Positions 1 to 9,779 are shown, counted from the first letter of the stretch. The stretch: 64,000 nt of DNA from Flammeovirga sp. OC4 (GCF_000812565.1 NZ_JTAM01000014.1:80538-144537); one strand, 5' to 3'. Numbers and translations are program-made. The notes: a model not told the origin generated them from the letters alone.

Positions 1-160
1 GTCCTGAATCTATAATCAAGCTTTTTTGATCATTAGTTTCAATATGTATTGACGAACGTAATCTCTTGTTCTTGTATTCTATAGAACTACAGACCTCGCA
101 TTGACATCCAATAATTGGTACACCTTGTGAAGTACCTGTACCTAAAAATGTAATTTTCAT
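1..160 (-). CDS. MBL-fold metallo-hydrolase, N-terminal fragment
   Basis: The complement reads from an ATG at 160 and runs off the left edge, so only the first 53 residues are visible. They begin MKITFLGTGTSQGVPIIGC and then carry CQCEVC and an LIIDSG strand. This opening is typical of PhnP/ribonuclease Z-like metallo-beta-lactamase fold phosphodiesterases of Bacteroidota. The HxHxDH metal site would lie outside the window, so activity cannot be judged. The gene starts 24 bases after the stop of the 97-residue protein on the same strand and is probably cotranscribed with it. Confidence 0.8.
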   Translation of the reverse strand, partial: MKITFLGTGTSQGVPIIGCQCEVCSSIEYKNKRLRSSIHIETNDQKSLIIDSG

Positions 161-184
161 AATTACTAAAAAAATGAGTTGTAA

Positions 185-478
185 TTATAGACTGAAACCT
201 TCTTGAGTTACAGTGGCATAAAGGTCTTGATTTTTTTCGCTGAGTACGCTGCTATCAATACTAATTTCATTGAGGATATCAATCATGGATTGAATTTTTC
301 CTTCTTGACTATAATACTTGTTGATAATGGCTACTTTTGCATTTTTGATCAAGCAGTATCCTGATTTAAAACTTCCTTTTTCATAACGGAGATTGTATTC
401 CGTTTCAGCAAATAAATCTTCTAGTTTAGTTTGTAAACCTTTTGTAGGTTTTAGAATAACCTTTTTTGTATTGGACAT
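185..478 (-). CDS. Conserved hypothetical protein, 97 aa
   Basis: I do not recognise a named domain. The protein is soluble, with no signal peptide or membrane segment, and has a lysine-rich start followed by mixed alpha/beta sequence including RYEKGSFKSGYC and a C-terminal helix. From memory, similar short proteins occur in other Cytophagales, which suggests a real gene. It sits between a CheY-like regulator upstream and an MBL hydrolase 24 bases downstream on the same strand. The start codon directly follows the U-run of a terminator-like hairpin (484-523), so its translation start or its expression may depend on that structure. No function is proposed. Confidence 0.65.
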   Translation of the reverse strand: MSNTKKVILKPTKGLQTKLEDLFAETEYNLRYEKGSFKSGYCLIKNAKVAIINKYYSQEGKIQSMIDILNEISIDSSVLSEKNQDLYATVTQEGFSL

Positions 479-483
479 AAAAA

Positions 484-523
484 AACTGAATAAATTACAC
501 CTTGCAATGTAACTTATTCAGTT
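484..523 (-). terminator. Hairpin with U-run after the response regulator
   Basis: Perfect 10-bp inverted repeat AACTGAATAA (484-493) and TTATTCAGTT (514-523). On the minus strand it is followed by a run of T corresponding to the A-run around 479-485. It lies 28 bases past the stop of the response regulator and immediately before the ATG (478) of the next gene, so it could be a terminator or an attenuator. Confidence 0.6.
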
Positions 524-550
524 GAAATCTTCGTAGGTAAGTAAGGATTT

Positions 551-925
551 TTAATTATTTGTGACTTTGTTTACCACATTGACTAGGTTGTCAAAGTTCA
601 ATGGTTTTGGTAAATATTCATTGATACCTACTGCTTTGAAATCGTCCATGCTATAGTTTTTAGCATTTCCAGTAATAGCTACGATTGGAACGGCATTTTT
701 TGAATCATCATCTAAAGCTCTAATTTTTTGAGCACATTCCATTCCGTCCATCACAGGCATATTAATATCTAAAAGGATAGCATCGTAATGGTCTTTATTT
801 AGCTTATCTAATACTTGTTGACCGTTTTTAACTGAAATGATTTCGTAATTTTGAAATTGTAAAACTTTTCTAGTGATATTTTGTATTACTGAACTGTCTT
901 CAGCTACTAGTATTTTTTTTCCCAT
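551..925 (-). CDS. Single-domain CheY-like response regulator
   Basis: A 124-residue receiver domain with no output domain. The acidic pocket is E9/D10, the phospho-acceptor is D53 (in LLDINMPVMDG), and the switch residues T85 and K107 (in YLPKPL) are present, so it should be phosphorylated by a histidine kinase. Receivers of this short type work as shuttles between hybrid kinases and phosphotransfer proteins, or act by protein-protein contact. No kinase gene lies nearby, so the partner is unknown. A hairpin with a U-run follows the gene, indicating that it is mostly transcribed alone. Confidence 0.9.
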   Translation of the reverse strand: MGKKILVAEDSSVIQNITRKVLQFQNYEIISVKNGQQVLDKLNKDHYDAILLDINMPVMDGMECAQKIRALDDDSKNAVPIVAITGNAKNYSMDDFKAVGINEYLPKPLNFDNLVNVVNKVTNN

Positions 926-1098
926 TTGTAAATTATAGTTTCAGATTGATTACAGAAATTTAGACATATATGAGTTGAGTAAATTAGAATTTCTGCTTTA
1001 ATTGATATTACTAACTTACTTATAAAAATAAAAAAAATATTTAATGAAATTATCAATTGACATTAATAGTCTTAAATAAAATAGAGAAATTCTGAGAT

Positions 1099-1106
1099 TA
1101 TATTTG
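1099..1106 (+). promoter_or_regulatory. Predicted -7 box TATATTTG
   Basis: Matches the Bacteroidota -7 consensus TAnnTTTG and lies about 50 bases before the chosen ATG of the DUF6702 gene. I see no good -33 TTG at normal spacing, so support is partial. Confidence 0.35.
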
Positions 1107-1157
1107 TAGAATTATAATTTATCCTTGATTTTAAACATAATCAATTTTCTTTTTCGT

Positions 1158-1676
1158 ATGAATTTTTTAATGATTAAACCTTTTATTGTCCTATTTAGTG
1201 TTCTCCTATCGATGGGAGCTAATTTTCATCCAATACATTTAAGTGTTTGTGAGGTAAATTATAACAAAAGTACAAAGGGAGTAGAAATAGCCTTGAAAGT
1301 TTTTTTTGATGACTTGGAAGAAGGTGTAATACGCAATGGAGGACCTCAGTTGCATTTATTTACTGATAAAGAAGAAGTTAAAAGTGATGAGTGGATTTTA
1401 AAATACCTTCAAGAAAAGCTGCAGCTAAAAATTAATGATAAAGATGTGACATTGCATTGGGTAGGAAAAGAGACCGATGAAAAAAGAGATATTCAGTCAC
1501 TTTGGATCTATTTAGAAGTCCCTAATGTAAAAAAAGTGAAGGATTTAGAAATAAAAAATACAATACTTTGTGACGTACATCAAGACCAAAGAAATATGTT
1601 GCACTTAAAGTGTAATGGCAAAAAAGTAAGTTGGTTGTTTGATATTGAAAAAATATCTGAAACAATTCACTGGTAA
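1158..1676 (+). CDS. DUF6702 family exported protein
   Basis: An open frame can begin at a TTG at 1125, but ATG codons at 1158 and 1170 give a better signal peptide: a hydrophobic stretch ending near MGANFHP. The following HPIHLSVCEVNYN, EIALKVFFDDLE and later DVHQDQRNMLHL are characteristic of the Bacteroidota family DUF6702, small periplasmic or surface proteins of unknown role, often found beside peptidases or TonB receptors. Here the downstream neighbour is a large secreted fibronectin-like protein 91 bases away. The length of about 172 residues fits the family. The function is unknown. Confidence 0.75.
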   Translation: MNFLMIKPFIVLFSVLLSMGANFHPIHLSVCEVNYNKSTKGVEIALKVFFDDLEEGVIRNGGPQLHLFTDKEEVKSDEWILKYLQEKLQLKINDKDVTLHWVGKETDEKRDIQSLWIYLEVPNVKKVKDLEIKNTILCDVHQDQRNMLHLKCNGKKVSWLFDIEKISETIHW

Positions 1677-1767
1677 TCGTTGACAAATCTGCTAATTGAT
1701 TTGTATATTAAACTAATGAATCAATCATTCAGACTAAACCTATAAATGATACGCATAGCATTTTAAT

Positions 1768-4698
1768 ATGAATTTACAAACATATAAGCAGGTCAGTTTT
1801 GTACTGATACTATTGTCAATCAGTTTCTTATTTCAGACTCAAGCGCTAGCTACTCATATTAGAGCAGGTGACCTTACGATGAGAAGGGTCAATGAAGTTT
1901 CGTTGACTTATGAGGTTACTGTAATTCTTTATAGAGATGTAACAGGAGTTCAGGCAGGTGAAGGTACTATTTCATTTGGAGATGGTACTGATAATGCTAT
2001 TGTGTCACCTGAGGAATTGGGATTTACACAGGATGGGGAAACTCAGATTATTCGATATAGAGTAAGTCATACATTTCCGTCGTCAGGAAGCTATAAAGTA
2101 AGCTACTTTGAAAGAAACCGAAACCCCGGTGTGAGAAATATGGACATTTCATCAGAAACACCTTTCTTTATTCAATCTGAGTTTTTTATCAATCCAGTAC
2201 TAGGGTTGAATAGTTCTCCTTTCTTACTTATTCCACCTGTTATTAAAGGTGCTGTAGGTCAGAAGTTTGTACACAATGCAGGGGCTTATGATGTGGATGG
2301 CGATAGTTTATCTTATCGCTTAACGGTTTGTTTGCAAGGTGAAGATACACCAGTGCAAAATTACCGTTTTCCAGATGATCCAAATGAAGAATGGTCAAGA
2401 GAGACTGAGGATTGTGAGGTACCACCCGTTTTCTACATTGACGAAATTACAGGAGACTTGGTATGGAATGCTCCTTTTGTTTTTGGAGAATACAATATCG
2501 CATTTTTAGTAGAAGAGTGGAGAGATGGTATTCGTATTGGCGCTGTAAACCGAGATATGCAAGTGATTATTACCGATCCGCTTAACTTAAGACCAGTGAT
2601 CGAGACACCTCCTGATACCTGTGTGATAGCAGGAACTGAATTGTCTAAGATTATTTTTGCTGAAGATCAAGATACAGAACCATGTTATAATCCTGATTCA
2701 ACCGTTGAGTGGGGACCTCATCCTATTGATTTTAAAATAGCTCAAAAAGATGTGGATATCTCACCTTACGTAGATATGGGATTTGATGTCAATTATTATG
2801 GATTGAATAATAGTAAAGCGGATGGAGCTTTCTCCTGGACACCAACATGTGATGATATTCGATCTGCACCTTATCAAATTACGTTCGAAGCCGTCGATCA
2901 AACGTCAGCTGGAAATACAGATTTAGGAACCCTTGAAAATTGGAATGTTCATGTTTTAGGGCCACCACCATTAGGCTTAACTGCTAACCCTCCTACTTCA
3001 GATGAATTACAGAGGTATGATAATAAAGTTACCTTAAGTTGGGACCCTTATGAGTGCTCTAATGCGAGAGAAATTTATATCTACAGGAAAGTAGGGTCGT
3101 TTGATTATGAACCTTCTTGTGAAACAGGTTTGCCTAACTGGACGGGTTACAAATATGTAGGGCAGGTTGATGCAAGTCAAAATACCTACATTGATAGAAA
3201 TGTTGAGCAAGGAGTCACTTACTGTTATAGGATTTATGCAGTTTTTCAACCTCCGCAAGGTGGGGAAAGTGTAGCGTCTTCAGAAGCTTGTGCTTTTATT
3301 CCTGATTCACAATATATTGTAAATACTGATGTAAATGAGACAGGTTTAGATGATGGGGAAATTTTAGTGAGATGGACTAAGCCATTGGATGTTGCAGACC
3401 TTTCGAGTGTACAGTACAATATTTACAGAGCGGATGGTGAAGAAAAAGCTGAAGATAGTGAATACCTAAAATTAAATGGAAGTCCTTTAGGAGTAAATGA
3501 TACTACTTTTACGGATCGTCTACTTAACAATGTGAGTATCCATTACCATTATAGAATTGAACTTTTAGAAAATGGATCACCTTCAGATACTACTTACATC
3601 GCTAATTTTGTGAAATTGAGTGCATCTTCGGGAATTGATTTTGTTGATTTATCATGGGGAGGTACAGTTCCATGGAATTTAACACCTGATTCTGTCGTGT
3701 TAGCGAGTGGATTGACTGTGGGTGTTTATCATTACATTTATAGAAAGGTGGAAGGTGATGAGCCAGATTATTCTTTATATGATAGTGTATATGTTAATAC
3801 AGAAGGATTAAGATATACAGATAATGGTACTGAGCTTGACCCTCTCGATGATCGAAAGTTATATTCTTATTATGTATCAACAGTAGGATCTTATCAGCAA
3901 CCCATCATTGCCGAACCGTTAATTAATAAGACACAAGAGTTAACAGTTGAATTGTTAGACACGATTCCGCCTTGTCCGCCGATTTTATCATTGGAGAATT
4001 ATGATGATGGGATGTTATTAAATGACCCTAATGATTGTAATGTTACTCCTTTCAGGGATGGACAAAGAACTTGTGCAAAAGATAGATTTTCTGTAGAACT
4101 CACGTGGGATAATCAACTTGGAGATATGTGTGATGAAGATATTGTGAGGTATAATATCTATTTTACTCCAAGAGAAGCTATCAATAAATTAGATTTTGGA
4201 GCACCATTGATGACAATTGATCACCCTGCTGACAGAGAGCTTTCAGAGGGATTCTTTTATGATTTACTTAATCGAGAATTTGTATCGGGATCTTATGCGG
4301 TTACAGCTTTAGATAATTCTGGAAATGAAAGTGATTTGAGTAATATAATTGTTCAGGATAATTGCCCTTATTATGAATTACCAAATGCTTTTAGCCCGAA
4401 TGGTGATGGTATCAATGATACATTTATCCCAATGCGTTGCCCACGATTCGTTAAAACTGTAAAGTTCTCCGTGATCAATAGATGGGGATCTGTGATTTAT
4501 GAATACAACAGTGATGAACATAGTGGTGATATAGAAATCAATTGGGATGGAAAAACAGAGGGAGGAAACCTTTTTGAACCTGGAAATTATTATTATGAAG
4601 CTGAATTAACGAATTACAGACTTAATCCAGGAGATGAAGAAGTAAAGATCAAAGGATCTTTTGTAATACTCAGAGGAAAAGATCAAGCCGGTAAATAA
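1768..4698 (+). CDS. Large secreted fibronectin-like protein with CHU_C sorting domain
   Basis: A 976-residue exported protein. A signal peptide ends around LALATHIRAG. An ATHIRAGDL-type N-terminal region covers about residues 28-270, and several fibronectin-type III-like beta-sandwiches cover about 400-860 (repeated YxIYR and YxYRI strands). A C-terminal gliding-motility/CHU_C domain starts at NAFSPNGDGIND (872-884). Such C-termini direct proteins through the type IX secretion system (type B sorting signal) to the cell surface or medium. No catalytic motif was seen, so an adhesive or structural role is the simplest reading. The upstream DUF6702 gene could be coexpressed. Confidence 0.88.
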   Translation: MNLQTYKQVSFVLILLSISFLFQTQALATHIRAGDLTMRRVNEVSLTYEVTVILYRDVTGVQAGEGTISFGDGTDNAIVSPEELGFTQDGETQIIRYRVSHTFPSSGSYKVSYFERNRNPGVRNMDISSETPFFIQSEFFINPVLGLNSSPFLLIPPVIKGAVGQKFVHNAGAYDVDGDSLSYRLTVCLQGEDTPVQNYRFPDDPNEEWSRETEDCEVPPVFYIDEITGDLVWNAPFVFGEYNIAFLVEEWRDGIRIGAVNRDMQVIITDPLNLRPVIETPPDTCVIAGTELSKIIFAEDQDTEPCYNPDSTVEWGPHPIDFKIAQKDVDISPYVDMGFDVNYYGLNNSKADGAFSWTPTCDDIRSAPYQITFEAVDQTSAGNTDLGTLENWNVHVLGPPPLGLTANPPTSDELQRYDNKVTLSWDPYECSNAREIYIYRKVGSFDYEPSCETGLPNWTGYKYVGQVDASQNTYIDRNVEQGVTYCYRIYAVFQPPQGGESVASSEACAFIPDSQYIVNTDVNETGLDDGEILVRWTKPLDVADLSSVQYNIYRADGEEKAEDSEYLKLNGSPLGVNDTTFTDRLLNNVSIHYHYRIELLENGSPSDTTYIANFVKLSASSGIDFVDLSWGGTVPWNLTPDSVVLASGLTVGVYHYIYRKVEGDEPDYSLYDSVYVNTEGLRYTDNGTELDPLDDRKLYSYYVSTVGSYQQPIIAEPLINKTQELTVELLDTIPPCPPILSLENYDDGMLLNDPNDCNVTPFRDGQRTCAKDRFSVELTWDNQLGDMCDEDIVRYNIYFTPREAINKLDFGAPLMTIDHPADRELSEGFFYDLLNREFVSGSYAVTALDNSGNESDLSNIIVQDNCPYYELPNAFSPNGDGINDTFIPMRCPRFVKTVKFSVINRWGSVIYEYNSDEHSGDIEINWDGKTEGGNLFEPGNYYYEAELTNYRLNPGDEEVKIKGSFVILRGKDQAGK

Positions 4699-4762
4699 AG
4701 GACAGGTGTTGTTTTTCATTAAAAGAGCAGTTTCAAACCTACTCATAATCATAAAATAATTC

Positions 4763-4770
4763 TATTTTTG
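4763..4770 (+). promoter_or_regulatory. Predicted -7 box TATTTTTG
   Basis: Exact fit to TAnnTTTG in the 281-base gap before murG. It lies about 210 bases before the murG ATG, which would leave a long leader. No clear -33 TTG at normal spacing. Confidence 0.35.
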
Positions 4771-4979
4771 TGAAAGTATTCTAGTAATAGGATACTTTTA
4801 CTTTTTTAGAGGGTTGTAAGTGCTCTTAGAATTCAAATAAGAACCTGAAATTATTCTGTTTTACATTTTTTGAAGTACTTATTTTTAGAAAAGGGCTATC
4901 GATGTTACAAAACAAGTGAGTAGAAGAATTAGCATTAATGTTATTCCCTAATGATCTTGGTAAACCATAAATAAAACAA

Positions 4980-6092
4980 ATGAAGTTAAAAGTTATCATA
5001 TCAGGAGGTGGTACTGGCGGTCATATTTACCCTGCTATCGCTATTGCCAACGCAATCAAAGAACAACGTCCAGAAACTGAAATTCTTTTTGTAGGAGCAG
5101 AGGGGAGAATGGAGATGGAAAAAGTACCTGAATCTGGTTATGAAATTGTCGGTTTACCAATTGCAGGAATTCAAAGAAGGTTGACACTTGAAAACCTATC
5201 ATTCCCTTTTAAGTTGATTAAAAGTTTATGGAAAGCCAGTTCAATAATCAGCGATTATAAGCCGAATGTGATTGTAGGAGTTGGAGGCTATGCAAGTGGC
5301 CCTATTATGTGGAGAGGACAGTCAAGCAAAATTCCAACCGTAATCCAAGAACAAAATGGTTATGCTGGCTTAACAAATAAAATATTAGGAGGAAGAGCAG
5401 AAAAGATTTGTGTGGCTTATCCTGGTATGGAATATTACTTTCCGCAAAAGGTTATTTCTTTTACAGGAAATCCCGTTCGTCAAGATATTATTGAGTTAGA
5501 GAGTAAAAAGGAAGAAGGGTATAAAGAGTGGGGTTTTGATCCAACTAAAAAGGTTGCCTTTGTGTTTGGTGGAAGTTTGGGGGCTTTAACTCTGAATGAA
5601 AGCATGGCAAAAGGAGTTCAAAGATTATTGGATGAAGGAATTCAAGTGATCTGGCAGACAGGAAAGTATTACTATGAAAAATACCATGCAGAGTTTGGAG
5701 ACAAAGAAGGCTTGCATGTCGTGTCATTTATTAAAAATATGGCGAACGTATATGCCATTTCTGATATTGTAGTAGCAAGAGCTGGTGCATTATCCATTTC
5801 TGAACTTTGTTTAGCGGGTAAACCTTCTATTTTAGTACCATCGCCTAACGTTGCAGAGGACCATCAAACAAAAAATGCAACTGCTTTAGTGAAAGAAGAC
5901 GCTGCAATACTTGTCAAGGATACTGAAGCGAGAGAGCAATTGATAGACGAGATGTTAGCTTTGATGCAAAACGAAGAGAAGTTACAGTCTTTGAGTAAAG
6001 CAATCCTTCAATTAGGAAAGCCTAATGCAGCCAATGATATAGCAAATGCCGTATTAGAGTCTGCTGAGCATCATTATAAAAGAATGAATTAA
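4980..6092 (+). CDS. murG: UDP-GlcNAc:lipid I N-acetylglucosaminyltransferase MurG
   Basis: A 370-residue GT28 glycosyltransferase that converts lipid I to lipid II on the inner face of the cytoplasmic membrane. The N-terminal glycine loop GGGTGGHIYP binds the lipid substrate. The C-terminal half carries FGGSLGA and ARAGALSISEL, followed by EDHQTKNA, the typical UDP-GlcNAc site. Length fits the family (about 350-370). murC follows after 10 bases, and ftsQ, ftsA and ftsZ follow in order, so this is the distal part of the division/cell-wall cluster. The usual upstream neighbour ftsW is absent here. Confidence 0.97.
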   Translation: MKLKVIISGGGTGGHIYPAIAIANAIKEQRPETEILFVGAEGRMEMEKVPESGYEIVGLPIAGIQRRLTLENLSFPFKLIKSLWKASSIISDYKPNVIVGVGGYASGPIMWRGQSSKIPTVIQEQNGYAGLTNKILGGRAEKICVAYPGMEYYFPQKVISFTGNPVRQDIIELESKKEEGYKEWGFDPTKKVAFVFGGSLGALTLNESMAKGVQRLLDEGIQVIWQTGKYYYEKYHAEFGDKEGLHVVSFIKNMANVYAISDIVVARAGALSISELCLAGKPSILVPSPNVAEDHQTKNATALVKEDAAILVKDTEAREQLIDEMLALMQNEEKLQSLSKAILQLGKPNAANDIANAVLESAEHHYKRMN

Positions 6093-6102
6093 TTTATAGA
6101 AA

Positions 6103-7473
6103 ATGTTACCTGCATACATATATTTTTTAGGAGTCGGAGGAATAGGAATGAGTGCTTTGGCACGATGGTTTAATGCTAATTCCTATGAAGTGGAAGGTTA
6201 TGATAAAACACCTACAGATTTAACAACAAAACTTCAAGAAGAAGGTATTAATATTGTTTTTGATGATAGTAAGGAAGCTTTGTCGAAAAAACTATTATCA
6301 CTGCCCAAGGAGGATGTTTTAGTGGTATACACACCTGCTATTCCTGCATCACATCAAGGGATGCAATACTTGAAAGAAAATGGTTATACGTTAAAGAAAA
6401 GAGCTGAAGTTTTAGGGTTGATCACGAGAGATAGTTTTACTGTAGGTATAGCAGGTACACATGGTAAAACGACAACCTCTTCAATGCTTTCACATATTTT
6501 GAAGTCTGCCCAAAAAAATGTCTCAGCGTTTTTAGGCGGTATCAGCACAAATTATGGAACGAATATGTTACTTGGTGATAGTAGTAAATCGGATCATATA
6601 GTGGTAGTGGAAGCTGATGAATTTGATCGTTCATTTTTACAACTTTCACCTGATATTATCGGAGTAACAAGTTGTGAAGCAGATCATTTAGATATCTACG
6701 GTGACGAGGATGCAGTTTTTGTATCATTCCAAGAGTTCATTAATAAATTACCTGATGATGGACATTTATTTTTGGAGAAAAGTATTCAAAAATTAAAACC
6801 TCAAGGCAAAGTAGACCTCACCACATATGGTATTGAAGGAGGTGAGGTTTATGCTGAAAATCTACATGTGGAAAATGGAGCTTTTGTATTTGATGCTCAT
6901 ATAAATACTATTACATTTAAAAATGTAAGCCTTCAAATGCCAGGTTTTCATAATGTGGCGAATGCATTATTAGCCATGTCAATTGCTTTACAAATCGGAA
7001 TTACATCTGAAGAAGTAAGGGAAGGTATAGAGAGCTATAAAGGTGTGAAAAGACGATTTGAAAAGTGGGTTGATACAGCAGATAAAGTATATATTGATGA
7101 TTATGCACATCATCCTACAGAGATCACTACTTTTATAAAGTCGATCAAAGCCTTATATCCAGGGGAAAAGACCACGGTAATTTTCCAACCTCACTTATAT
7201 TCTAGAACAGCTGATTTTGCAGATAACTTTGGAGAAAGTTTATCACTTGCAGATGAAGTTTGGTTATTACCACTTTATCCAGCGAGAGAAAAGTTTGTAG
7301 AAGGTGTAAATTCAGAAATGTTGTTAGGTAAAATTCTTCATGACAACAAACGTATTGTTCAAGATGAAGACCTTTTAGATGAGGTAAAGAAATATGATGG
7401 TAAAGTTATTGCCACTGTTGGTGCAGGAAATATCGACCGTTTTATAAAAGATATTGCTCAAATTCATAAGTAA
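6103..7473 (+). CDS. murC: UDP-N-acetylmuramate--L-alanine ligase MurC
   Basis: A 456-residue Mur ligase that adds L-alanine to UDP-MurNAc with ATP in the cytoplasm, the first step of stem-peptide synthesis. Visible motifs are the N-terminal Rossmann glycine loop FLGVGGIGMSALA, the ATP loop GIAGTHGKTTT, the central VVEADEFDRSF and the C-terminal DDYAHHPTEI. Length matches the family. It lies 10 bases after murG and 6 bases before ftsQ, so the three genes almost certainly share a transcript. Confidence 0.97.
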   Translation: MLPAYIYFLGVGGIGMSALARWFNANSYEVEGYDKTPTDLTTKLQEEGINIVFDDSKEALSKKLLSLPKEDVLVVYTPAIPASHQGMQYLKENGYTLKKRAEVLGLITRDSFTVGIAGTHGKTTTSSMLSHILKSAQKNVSAFLGGISTNYGTNMLLGDSSKSDHIVVVEADEFDRSFLQLSPDIIGVTSCEADHLDIYGDEDAVFVSFQEFINKLPDDGHLFLEKSIQKLKPQGKVDLTTYGIEGGEVYAENLHVENGAFVFDAHINTITFKNVSLQMPGFHNVANALLAMSIALQIGITSEEVREGIESYKGVKRRFEKWVDTADKVYIDDYAHHPTEITTFIKSIKALYPGEKTTVIFQPHLYSRTADFADNFGESLSLADEVWLLPLYPAREKFVEGVNSEMLLGKILHDNKRIVQDEDLLDEVKKYDGKVIATVGAGNIDRFIKDIAQIHK

Positions 7474-7479
7474 TAGTTT

Positions 7480-8259
7480 ATGAAAGAAAATAAATCACTA
7501 TCACAACTCTTCTCTCAAAAGGGAATAGGAAGTATTTTAGTCTTGGTAGGCTTGTTAGTCATTTTTGTACTTTACACAGTCACAAGAAGGAATGTCTACA
7601 CCACAGATGGGGAGTTGGTAATAAATGTGACAAACTACAATGCTCCTCGTTTTGTAGAAGATACTGAGGTGAAAGATGCCATTACAAAAATGAATTTGGA
7701 AAGAAAAGATCTCAATCAAATTTCGATTAAGGAAATTGAGAATTCTTTGAATGCCATTCAATTTGTAAGAAAAGCAGAAGTGTCTCGTGATGTCTCTAAT
7801 AATTTAATTATTGATATTGAACAGGATAGACCAATTGCTAGAGTGATTACACCTTCGGGTAAATCAACGTATATTAATAAAGAAGGAAAACTAATAGGGC
7901 TTTCCAAGAAATATGCAGCAAGAGTGTTGTTAATTACTGGTGATGGTACTGAAAAATTAATGTCGCACAAATATTGGAGTGAGGAAGTATTTGGACAAAA
8001 TTTATTGTACTTTATCAATAAGCTGAATAATGATCGTTTTTGGAATGCACAGTTGACACAACTTGACTTAAAACGAGATATGACCATAACTGCTTATCCT
8101 CAAGTAGGTAAAGAACGTATCGAATTTGGAAAACCATTGGATTTTGATCAAAAACTAGGGAAATTAAAAGTATATTATAATACTATTTTAAGTTCTAAAG
8201 GCTGGAATGTATATAAAAAGATTAAGTTGCAGTACAAAGGTCAAATTGTATGTAACTAA
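7480..8259 (+). CDS. ftsQ: Cell division protein FtsQ/DivIB
   Basis: A 259-residue bitopic membrane protein. It has a short cytoplasmic N-terminus, one transmembrane helix at about residues 17-36 (IGSILVLVGLLVIFVLYTV), then a periplasmic POTRA-like and beta domain (IEIEQDRPIARV and YINKEGKLIGLS are recognisable FtsQ segments). FtsQ links early and late divisome proteins. Sequence conservation in this family is low, so identification rests partly on its place between murC (6-base gap) and ftsA. A 176-base gap before ftsA may hold a further promoter. Confidence 0.9.
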   Translation: MKENKSLSQLFSQKGIGSILVLVGLLVIFVLYTVTRRNVYTTDGELVINVTNYNAPRFVEDTEVKDAITKMNLERKDLNQISIKEIENSLNAIQFVRKAEVSRDVSNNLIIDIEQDRPIARVITPSGKSTYINKEGKLIGLSKKYAARVLLITGDGTEKLMSHKYWSEEVFGQNLLYFINKLNNDRFWNAQLTQLDLKRDMTITAYPQVGKERIEFGKPLDFDQKLGKLKVYYNTILSSKGWNVYKKIKLQYKGQIVCN

Positions 8260-8419
8260 GACCATAAAGAGCAAATAAAAGAAACGTTTCAAGCGTACTA
8301 ACTAATTTCAATTTGAATAATTTGCTTTTTTGGATACATATTAGGAAATTTTGATTTTTTAATAGTTTTCGGATTTAAGATCCTCATTAATAAAACATAA
8401 ACCCACAAATTACTCATCA

Positions 8420-8427
8420 TAAATTTG
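8420..8427 (+). promoter_or_regulatory. Predicted -7 box TAAATTTG before ftsA
   Basis: Fits TAnnTTTG but ends only 8 bases before the ftsA ATG, which would make a nearly leaderless transcript. No matching -33 TTG was found, so this is tentative. Confidence 0.3.
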
Positions 8428-8435
8428 TTTAGAGT

Positions 8436-9779
8436 ATGGAAGAAGAAAAGATAATCGTAGGGCTTGATATTGGAACTACAAAGGTGTGTGCTGTAGTTGG
8501 CAGAATGAATGAGTACAATCAGTTAGAGATACTCGGATTAGGTCATTCTACTTCAGAAGGTGTGCGTGATGGTACGGTGAGTAATATCGCAAAGACTACA
8601 GAGGCGATTGACCAAGCAATTACAGCAGCTGAGCAAGACTCGCAAATTGAGATCAATGTAGTGAATGTGGGTGTTGCGGGAAAGCATATCAAAAGTTTCC
8701 GTCAACATGGAAGTATTACTCTTCCACATCAAGAAGACGAAATATCAGTAACAGATGTTGAGCGTTTGACAAACGATATGTATCGTGTAATCACTGAACC
8801 TGGAACTGAAATTATACACGTATTGCCACTTCATTATACAGTCGATAGTGAAGAGAAAATCAAAGATCCTGTAGGTATGGCAGGAGTGAAGTTAGAGGCC
8901 GATTTTCATATCGTTACAGCCAATTCTAATTCGATACGTAATATCAAAAAATGTATTGAAAGAAGTAATTTGGAATGTGATCAGATGATGTTAGAGCCAT
9001 TAGCTTCAAGTATGGCCGTTTTGACTGATGAAGAAAAAGAAGCAGGTGTAGCTATCATTGATATTGGAGGTGGTACTACTGATATTGCCATTTTCTATGA
9101 TGGAATAATCAGGCATACAGCAGTAATTCCTTTCGGTGGAGATATCATTACTTCCGATATCAAACAAGGATGTGCCGTAATGCAGCATCAAGCTGAATTA
9201 TTGAAAGTAAAGTTTGGTCAATCAATGGCTGTCAACACAAATGACGCTGAGGTGGTTGAAATTCCTGGTATTAATAATAGAACTCCAAAAGAGATTTCTA
9301 TTAAAAATCTTGCTTATATCATTGAGGCAAGAATGGAGGAAATCATCGACTTGATTCAAGCAGAATTACGAGCATCAGGTTATTTGGATAAATTAGCCGG
9401 AGGGTTAGTACTGACAGGTGGAGGATCTAAACTTAAAAATATCCAACATTTGTTTGAATATAAAGTAGGATTAGACACAAGAATTGGTTACCCTACAGCG
9501 TTCTTAGGTAAGAGCGACCGTTCTGAGAAAGTAAAAGATCCAAAATTCTCAACTGGATTAGGATTAGCTTTAGCAGGATTTAAAGCATTAGACCAAAGAG
9601 AGTTGGAAAGACCAAGAAGTATCTACCAACAAGAAGTGAAAGGTGAAGGGACTTCAGATCAAGTAAAGGTACCTGAAACTTCTGGACCAAGAGGAAAGAA
9701 CATTTTCTCAGATTTCCTTCAAAAGGCGAAGGATTTATTAATTGATGACTATGACGATACGGAAGATTATAAAGATTAA
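8436..9779 (+). CDS. ftsA: Cell division protein FtsA
   Basis: A 447-residue actin-fold ATPase that tethers FtsZ to the membrane and recruits later divisome proteins. The N-terminal phosphate loop region VGLDIGTTKVCAVVG, the second phosphate motif IIDIGGGTTDIA and the adenosine motif VLTGGGSKL are all present. A long acidic and polar tail (about residues 390-447) ends near KAKDLLIDDYDDTED and replaces the usual compact amphipathic helix; part of FLQKAKDLL could still serve as membrane anchor. ftsZ follows after 194 bases. Confidence 0.96.
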   Translation: MEEEKIIVGLDIGTTKVCAVVGRMNEYNQLEILGLGHSTSEGVRDGTVSNIAKTTEAIDQAITAAEQDSQIEINVVNVGVAGKHIKSFRQHGSITLPHQEDEISVTDVERLTNDMYRVITEPGTEIIHVLPLHYTVDSEEKIKDPVGMAGVKLEADFHIVTANSNSIRNIKKCIERSNLECDQMMLEPLASSMAVLTDEEKEAGVAIIDIGGGTTDIAIFYDGIIRHTAVIPFGGDIITSDIKQGCAVMQHQAELLKVKFGQSMAVNTNDAEVVEIPGINNRTPKEISIKNLAYIIEARMEEIIDLIQAELRASGYLDKLAGGLVLTGGGSKLKNIQHLFEYKVGLDTRIGYPTAFLGKSDRSEKVKDPKFSTGLGLALAGFKALDQRELERPRSIYQQEVKGEGTSDQVKVPETSGPRGKNIFSDFLQKAKDLLIDDYDDTEDYKD

